The translations under genes were made by a program, and so were the position numbers. Below, one piece after another: positions 58,635-64,000 of a DNA stretch of 64,000 nt. Under the pieces are notes generated by a model that made no database searches, was not told the origin of the DNA, and saw only the letters and a program-made list of their open reading frames with translations. The stretch comes from Platycnemis pennipes (lineage: Eukaryota; Arthropoda; Insecta; Odonata; Platycnemididae). The stretch lies in contig OW121855.1 of NCBI GenBank assembly GCA_933228895.1, positions 40,748,698-40,812,697 on the forward strand, written 5' to 3'. Numbering within the stretch: the first letter of the stretch is position 1; each line of letters begins with the position of its first letter.

Positions 58635-59510
58635 CTGACGGACGAGGAAATCAACGAAACCACGCTGTCGGTCCTTCCGAAAGAACTGAACTTCGCACCG
58701 ACGCCTAAATCCATTCACAATGCAGACTTTGTCGGTGGAATTGAGGAGGCCCTCCGAAAACTTTCCCCGGAGGCGGCAGAGGAGATAAGGAACGAGGCGT
58801 CTGTAATTCTAAAAAGGGCCGCACCACCAAAGGACCAGGAAAGAGGCATTCTAGTGAACCTTGACGTTGTGTCGTTGTTCACACGAGTGCCACTGGCCGA
58901 TACACTACGCCTCCTGAGAGCCAGATTTGACGAAAGAACGGTGAAGCTTTTTCACCACGTTCTGACATCCAGCTATTTCCAATAAAAAGGAAAATCCTTC
59001 GAGCCAGAAGATTGCGTTGCCATGGGATCCCTACTCTCTCCCGCCATTGCAAATTTCTTTATCGAGGGTTTCGAAGAAAAAGCAATGAATTCGTCCCCGC
59101 TGCGACCAAAGCATTTATTCCAATATGTCGACGATACCTTTGTGCTCTGGCCCCACGGTAAAGTGGCTTTGGATTGGTTTCTTCAGCACATGAACAGGCA
59201 ACACCTCAACATCGCCTTCATTATGGAGCTGAAAAACAACGGGAAGCTTCCTTTCCTCGACATTTTAGTAACCGGAAGGAGGATGGCAGCCTAATAGATA
59301 GTATTTACCGCAGGCCGACCCATACCAAACTAACTGAATGGTGGGAGTCATCATCACTCTTCGCTACGGAGGGCGCTTCTTACATCAGTATTCTACCGAG
59401 CCAAGGGAGAGAGTCTTCCCGACGAGCTGAAGAGCCTCAAGAGAACTTTACGCCGAAACGGGTATGGCGAACACCAGATATCCCTAGCCTTGAAAAGGAC
59501 CTTTAACCCG
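58635..59510 (+). pseudogene. PLE reverse transcriptase, internally deleted
   Basis: An N-terminal part with LNFAPTPKSIHNADFVGGIE (from about 58687) runs straight into motif A, VNLDVVSLFTRVPL (58854-58895). About 150-200 residues of the finger domain that normally separate them (LPKVHKPG and RPIVS blocks) are missing, so this is an internal deletion. A stop follows SSYFQ (58983). The next block gives VAMGSLLSPAIANFF (motif B, about 59013-59057), YVDDTFVLW (motif C, catalytic Asp pair at 59130-59135) and NNGKLPFLDI; a frameshift near 59265 then leads to DGSLIDSIYRRPTHTKL. The architecture is that of Penelope/Poseidon-group RTs. Non-functional. Confidence 0.85.
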
Positions 59511-59639
59511 AAATTGCCCAAGACCAACGAGGAACCAAAAGAGACGACTGCCAGAGCATGCCTCCCGTACATTTCATCTGTTTCGGAGAAAATATCCAGG
59601 ATTAAAAAAAATTTAATAGCGAGACCATCCACCTCCCGC

Positions 59640-59995
59640 CATCCAAGCTGAGGGACCACCTCGTAAGAGCAAAGGACCCAATTGGACTCAAAACGCCAGG
59701 CATCTACCGTGTTCCATGTGAATGTGGCGATGCCTACATCGGAGAAACGGGACGCACGATTGAGACGCGGCTGAAGGAGTATAAGCGGCATCTGAGGCTG
59801 GGACAATCGGAAAAATCCGCCATTGCCGAACACAGCATCCACCACGACCACTCCAGATGAAGACTTGAAGATGCCAAGATTCTGACACGGTCCTCAACAT
59901 ATGGGGGTCGTGTAGTAAGAAAAAAAGAAGCCATTGATATCCGAGTGGAAGATAAAAATTTCAATCGAGACACAGCCTTATGGGGTATATAACGT
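59640..59995 (+). pseudogene. PLE GIY-YIG endonuclease domain
   Basis: GIY at 59699-59707 and YIG at 59735-59743 lie in one frame: GIYRVPCECGDAYIGETGRT, then IETRLKEYKRHLRLGQSEKS and AIAEHSIHHDH. The spacing and the Arg/Glu-rich helix match the C-terminal endonuclease of canonical PLEs, which nicks target DNA for priming. A stop follows SR (near 59858), after which the frame continues with KILTRSSTYGGRVVRKKEAI and NFNRDTALWGI to a stop near 59991. Separated from the RT by stops and frame changes at 59500-59640. Confidence 0.85.
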
Positions 59996-60013
59996 GGCCA
60001 AAACCTCAGTTCG

Positions 60014-60075
60014 ACACTCATCTGTCCTGATGACGGTGCTCAAGTCGAGCACCGAAACGTCGGCCATGGACAACC
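60014..60075 (+). ncRNA. PLE hammerhead ribozyme
   Basis: CTGATGA (60027-60033), a perfect eight-pair stem II CGGTGCTC/GAGCACCG (60034-60041 with 60047-60054), GAAAC (60054-60058), and a minimal stem III, AC directly abutting GT, with predicted cleavage after C60061. The immediate stem I pairs are GTC (before the core) with GGC. Core bases are intact. Lies inside the PLE 3' terminus, where hammerheads of this minimal form have been described in several animal groups. Confidence 0.7.
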
Positions 60076-60120
60076 TGACCCGGTGGAAAACCCGAGAAGA
60101 TTATCTATATCTCCCTAAAA

Positions 60121-60488
60121 ATTATACCTAGGGATGGGTCGGTTCGGTTCTTCGGTTCTCGGTTCCACCGGTTCTTGAGCTTAGAACTGGAACCGGAACT
60201 GAGGCCAAAAATAATCGGTACCGAAATAATTGGCGCGAAAACCAGTTTGAAACCTATTCACATTCCGAAAGTGGAGGCTTCACATTAAAACCTGGTGAAA
60301 TAGTGTACTTAGATGCTTCAAAGTCGCGAATTATTCTAATTCAGTCTCTGAAAATGATTATTGATTACCTTATCTTACCATTGAGCAATGCAAAGTAAGT
60401 GGTAAATTAAGAACCGGAACCGAGAACCGAAGTTAGGAACCGAACCGGAACCGAAAAAAAGAGGAATCGACCCATCCCTAATTATACC
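60121..60488. repeat. 8-bp target-site duplication of MITE
   Basis: ATTATACC at 60121-60128 is repeated exactly at 60481-60488, directly flanking the MITE. Eight bases is the hAT signature. One copy belongs to the PLE terminus, which identifies the PLE as the older insertion. Confidence 0.9.
60129..60480. mobile_element. Non-autonomous hAT MITE, 352 bp
   Basis: Perfect 13-base terminal inverted repeats: TAGGGATGGGTCG at the left and CGACCCATCCCTA at the right. The subterminal regions consist of many GGTTCCGG/GGTTCTCGGTTC units at both ends, in inverted orientation, which could serve as transposase binding sites. No coding sequence inside. The TIR differs from that of the hAT element at 47-50 kb, so that element is not the obvious source of its transposase. 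Confidence 0.9.
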
Positions 60489-60545
60489 CATTATCCGGTT
60501 TACGTACTACACCTGTAAATGAGTCAAATAAAGAAATTTGGTCTT

Positions 60546-61495
60546 GAACTACTGAAAACCATTGTTAAAGAAAAGCATACAGAGTGAGTTTATTCATGGT
60601 TTTTCCTGTGTATTTCAGTTTAAAAATACTACCAAAATTCTTAGGCCTCCTTTTTTCATCCATAAGGCCTTCGCATATTGGAGAAAAAAATTGGAGATTT
60701 TCATCAATGATTTCACAGAAATAATTCATGAAGACTATTTTTTTAATGCGCATCATGGTCAGTAAATCTTTCAATCAGTATCAGGAATGCTCTGTCACAA
60801 ATTTTGATATATGGTCCATGGGTGTTTTCAAGTCTGTTTCCGCACTAATAGGCGCTTCAGACCGGGAGGAAGGTATAAGGATAGGGATGGAAGGGATGGG
60901 ATACGAAGGATGTGGTCTGAAGCCTGACCGATCCCTACCTCCAGGGGACCCTGGAATCTGATTTATGGTAACAACTATTGGTAAAGAATAAGTCAGATGC
61001 AAATGTCAATAACTCTATTGTAATGAATGGGGTTTTTTATTTCCCAAATAAAGTGTTTCAAATAAAAGTAGGCTCATGCGGTAAGTAGAAACGATCTCGT
61101 TTTTTGGTGCGTAACTTGAGTAAAAACAGTGGATCATGTGGTCGATTTTCAATGTTTGTGTTTCACCTTGTTTCAATAATTCTTTGTAGAGTTTTGTGCT
61201 GACCTCTCGATCCAGTTATTAAAAATATATTGAGTTTCGGTACTCATCTCTTATCCAGTGAGCATTGTAGTAAAATATAATGCAAGCCTAATCGATGACA
61301 GACTTATCCAAGAACAATCAAGATAACCATTAGTATTGGTAATTTTGGTGGTAATAGAATTTTTACCGGGATCCTCTTAGAATTTTTTGTGCGGGCTGTC
61401 ATCATAACTGGTGTTTAAGGGAAAATAAAACCCGAGATAGGCTTTAATTGTATTGGATGAATACCTCACACCCCTGCGGTAGTGCGTAATGTATG
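60546..61495. other. Unique DNA, no gene seen
   Basis: Opposed frames of 67-77 codons (60562-60765 plus, 60565-60774 minus, 60728-60961 plus, 60781-61002 minus) have no recognisable domain. Confidence 0.45.
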
Positions 61496-61499
61496 TAGT

Positions 61500-61742
61500 G
61501 GACTATGTTTTATACGCTAAAGGCCATGATCACAATACTAATCAGGTCGGAGGGTCTTGTTGGCTCCATTCTTAACTGTGCAGTGGAAGGAAAAAACGTT
61601 AGGGGCAGGCCCAGGCTGAGCTACATCGGTCAGATGCTAGAAGATCTTGGCTGTTCATCCATTGCACTAAAGAGGCTGGCCCAGGACCCAAATAGATTGA
61701 TTACTGCAGCAAACCAACTGTAGGGTTGTGAATAAAGAAGAA
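61500..61742 (+). mobile_element. LINE 3' end, second subfamily
   Basis: The frame gives GLVGSILNCAVEGKNVRGRP, then RLSYIGQMLEDLGCSSIALK and RLAQDPNRLITAANQL, the C-terminal end of an insect endonuclease-RT LINE (family: EGxxxGKRxRGRPRLxYIxQ...LAxDRxxWRxAxNQ). TGTAGGGTTGTGAATAAAGAAGAAGG follows, with a likely GAA-type terminal repeat. Sequence and tail differ from the 18-22 kb family. 5'-truncated to about 70 codons. Confidence 0.8.
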
Positions 61743-64000
61743 GGCCATGATATCTAAGTACAATGCATATATTTTGAATATTTTTAGATCAGTATTCCCA
61801 AACTAAGATCTCTGTTGGATTTATCCAAGGGTACAATTTTAAATCTTCAATTCCCCAGTGTCTTTTATTTAGTCATCGTCAACATGTCGTATCGTAGTCA
61901 TATCGTACAACAACTGTGGATTACTATCTGATTTTTTACATTAAAAATAATTCTATTCAACCATTTTATATGACGGAAATAATCTCGGGAGAAACAACGC
62001 GTTGAATTAAATACTATCCCTCCAAGGACCTTACCGTCAGCTTTAAAAATGCCTAGGGATTATCACTACGTCTTGCAACATCTTATTTAATCTTCTCTGA
62101 AGATTACCTTCTTTTTGTTGAATATTCCTCCTTTTAAATTTCTGTTCAGGGCAATTATGAAATACGTAAGCATATTTCTGGAAATAAAATGTCATTTTAT
62201 AATTCTTATATCTTAAGAAATTTTCTTAGTACATTTGTTAGGTTTGCATAATGAATAGGAGAGCGCACTTCATTTCAGTACGTAAGAAATTAAACAATTA
62301 TTTAGAAACTAAAGAATTACATTACAGTTGGATAAATATATCTGGATAATCTCCCTTTATTAAGGAGAACAAAGCTCTGGTGACGCTACGAGTGTAAATG
62401 TACGAATCAATAATCTGCTATATCCATGGTGAAATTAACAGTTACCCCGAGTAAAGACATCAAAAAAAGTATTTTTTTGCCAAAGTAATAATTAAGGTCT
62501 TACTTAGTCACCAGTTTCTACTCTTTTGCTACATACATACCTCCAAAACGAATACCTCAAATACCTTTGCATAAAAAATACAGAATGTTTATAATGAAAT
62601 AGATTTCCTCTAGGATATGCTGAAAATATAATAATCAATAAACAAATAATTCAAATGGCTCAAATAATTATAACTCTGTTTGAGTGTGCATTAACGAGAG
62701 AAATTTTCAAATAATACCGGTTGGTATTCCATAACCAAATACTTTTAGGAAAAAGGATAGGATGGCTACAGTAGTTCTTTATTAAAGCCCCTTTTTTAGT
62801 AAACCCAAAAGCTTAAATTGTCATTTATATGCGACGAAGTGAAACATTTAACTACCTATTTGATTCCGTATCGCATCAATGTAAATTACTAACCAATGGA
62901 TAAAACCTGTTTTTCATTTTTCGTATGCAATCATTAAACATCTTGGTGATTCAGGAATCTGCTTTATATATCAGTATTATTTCTCCACAGTAAGTGATGA
63001 CAATAATGACTATGGTACAATGCTACTCTAAGTATGCTGCAAAGAATTCAACACATTCTCCTACATTTAACTTCCCTTGTTTATCGAGGAATGGTACGAC
63101 GGTACTCCTATTACGGAAGCAGTTTAGCGTGAAGTTAACAGCCATGGACTATTGAGATATATTAATTCTTAAAATTAGCTCTGCAAGTTATTAACTGAAT
63201 ATTGGTCTTGCGCGATGGAGGTGGGTTGCCAGTTATCTTTCCATCATTTCAATGTTTTTAATTTCAGGCTTCTGCCGCGGGGAATGTTGTCTGTAGGGAT
63301 GCTGTAGTTTTTTCTCTTCCAACGTTGGAATCGTAGTATATTCTATGCTCCCTTACCCATCCGACACTAGGTTGCTGTCTTCTATCTGCGTTTCTTTTCC
63401 TGTTAAGGAGTGCCTTACTAATGATAATTTGAATCATTCGCCTAGCTGACGATCTCAGTAACATTTTTTCTGCTCCATTAAAGCTCCGTTTTTTGGAACC
63501 ATATGTTATGATGGATCAACTCATGTTTTATACATGAACGATTTGAATTCCATAGCTATTTGCTTAGTTTTTAATAAGGGATTCATGTCTCCGGATAATG
63601 AGGGCTATTTACCATTTTACATACTTCATTCTCCAAGATTCTGATACTAGGTAGATTGTAGAGCTAAGAGGGGTTGTTATATGTTTATCAAAAATGCCTT
63701 GCATATGTTCCATGGTTATTCGATAGTCAAAGAGCTTTATACAATAAGCACTTGTTTCCTTGCAAGCCACGATGGAATATGTTAAGTAGTAAACACCACC
63801 TAGGTAAATTCTATCAGTGTTTCATCCTAATGGGAGATATATTCATAATGTTTGCGTACAATATTAGAAAAGAAAACAGAACAGCGTTTATGAAAGCCGA
63901 GCTTGCCTTTTCCATTTCATCCGCTTGCTAAGTACGCATGTGCCTCTTCTTGCACGCAAGAGGGAGAGGAAAAAGGTCGAGGGTCCGTAGAAGGCGCAAC
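61743..64000. other. AT-rich DNA, no gene called
   Basis: Nothing supportable to 63240. At 63264-63560 a minus-strand stretch faintly resembles a LINE C-terminus but is not called (see rejected). The last 100 bases turn purine-rich, probably the start of another island. Confidence 0.45.

Larger units (their letters stand above)
58490..60545 (+). mobile_element. Penelope-like element (PLE), GIY-YIG type
   Basis: Coding remnants of a PLE reverse transcriptase and GIY-YIG endonuclease on the plus strand lie between inverted terminal sequences. The left terminus (58540-58590) is the inverted counterpart of the right one (60052-60105): both carry GAAACGTCGGCCATGGACAA, then CCTGACCC and AACCCGAGAAGATT. 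Inverted 5' copies are usual in PLE insertions. The right terminus contains a hammerhead and is interrupted by a MITE at 60129-60480; once that is discounted, the terminus resumes at 60489 (CATTATCCGG). Ends near CAAATAAAGAAATTTGGTC. The outer boundaries are estimates. Confidence 0.8.

Noticed and set aside
63264..63560. Minus-strand stretch (66-codon frame) faintly like a LINE C-terminus
   Set aside because: Only a weak TYGSKKRSF-like string matches, and no tail motif or second conserved block is present.

Overview
This is a eukaryotic, AT-rich, gene-poor window, most likely from an arthropod and probably an insect. There are no operons, no ribosome binding sites and no long intact reading frames. 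What can be recognised is a mosaic of decayed transposable elements of families common in insect genomes, set in unique AT-rich DNA and interrupted every few kilobases by GC-richer polypyrimidine/polypurine islands. The species cannot be named from the sequence. I see no complete host protein-coding gene. The only hints of host genes are a TATA+initiator core promoter with a short secretory-type first exon near 36.2 kb, and a possible signal-peptide exon near 45.1 kb.

Layout. 0-9.6 kb: unique DNA, a small LINE remnant (5.2 kb, minus), a tRNA-derived SINE (6.0 kb) and two inverted-repeat units that carry hammerhead-ribozyme (HHR) cores (3.2 and 9.4 kb). 9.6-18 kb: mostly featureless, with a 1.3 kb pyrimidine-rich island at 15.6-16.9 kb. 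18.1-21.8 kb: a cluster of four 3' fragments of one LINE family in both orientations. 22-31.6 kb: GC/pyrimidine islands (including a 2 kb one whose strand bias flips near 26.3 kb) and a long AT-rich desert. 31.6-33.7 kb: the best preserved LINE 3' end (minus strand), an HHR relic and a tRNA SINE with a 72-bp internal tandem duplication. 35.4-37.8 kb: GC island, candidate promoter/first exon, Helitron-like fragment and a Harbinger transposase pseudogene (minus). 39.9-46 kb: SINEs, islands and the second exon candidate. 47.1-50.25 kb: a roughly 3.1 kb hAT transposon whose BED-finger transposase is broken by several frameshifts. 51.3 kb: a hammerhead with an intact core, from the same family as the 9.4 kb one. 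54-56 kb: LINE 3' ends, including a different LINE with a structured tail. 58.5-60.5 kb: a Penelope-like element (PLE) with reverse transcriptase and GIY-YIG endonuclease remnants, inverted terminal sequences and an HHR; it is interrupted by a 352-bp hAT-type MITE with a perfect 8-bp target duplication. 61.5-61.7 kb: another LINE 3' end.

The strongest theme is hammerhead ribozymes: two intact-core motifs with matching flanks (9.5 and 51.3 kb), one inside a PLE terminus (60.0 kb), a head-to-head decayed pair forming a palindrome (3.2 kb) and one mutated copy (33.1 kb). In the 9.4 kb unit the left inverted arm stops at almost exactly the nucleotide where the hammerhead in the right arm should cut. 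This suggests that the inverted arm was made from a self-cleaved RNA end.
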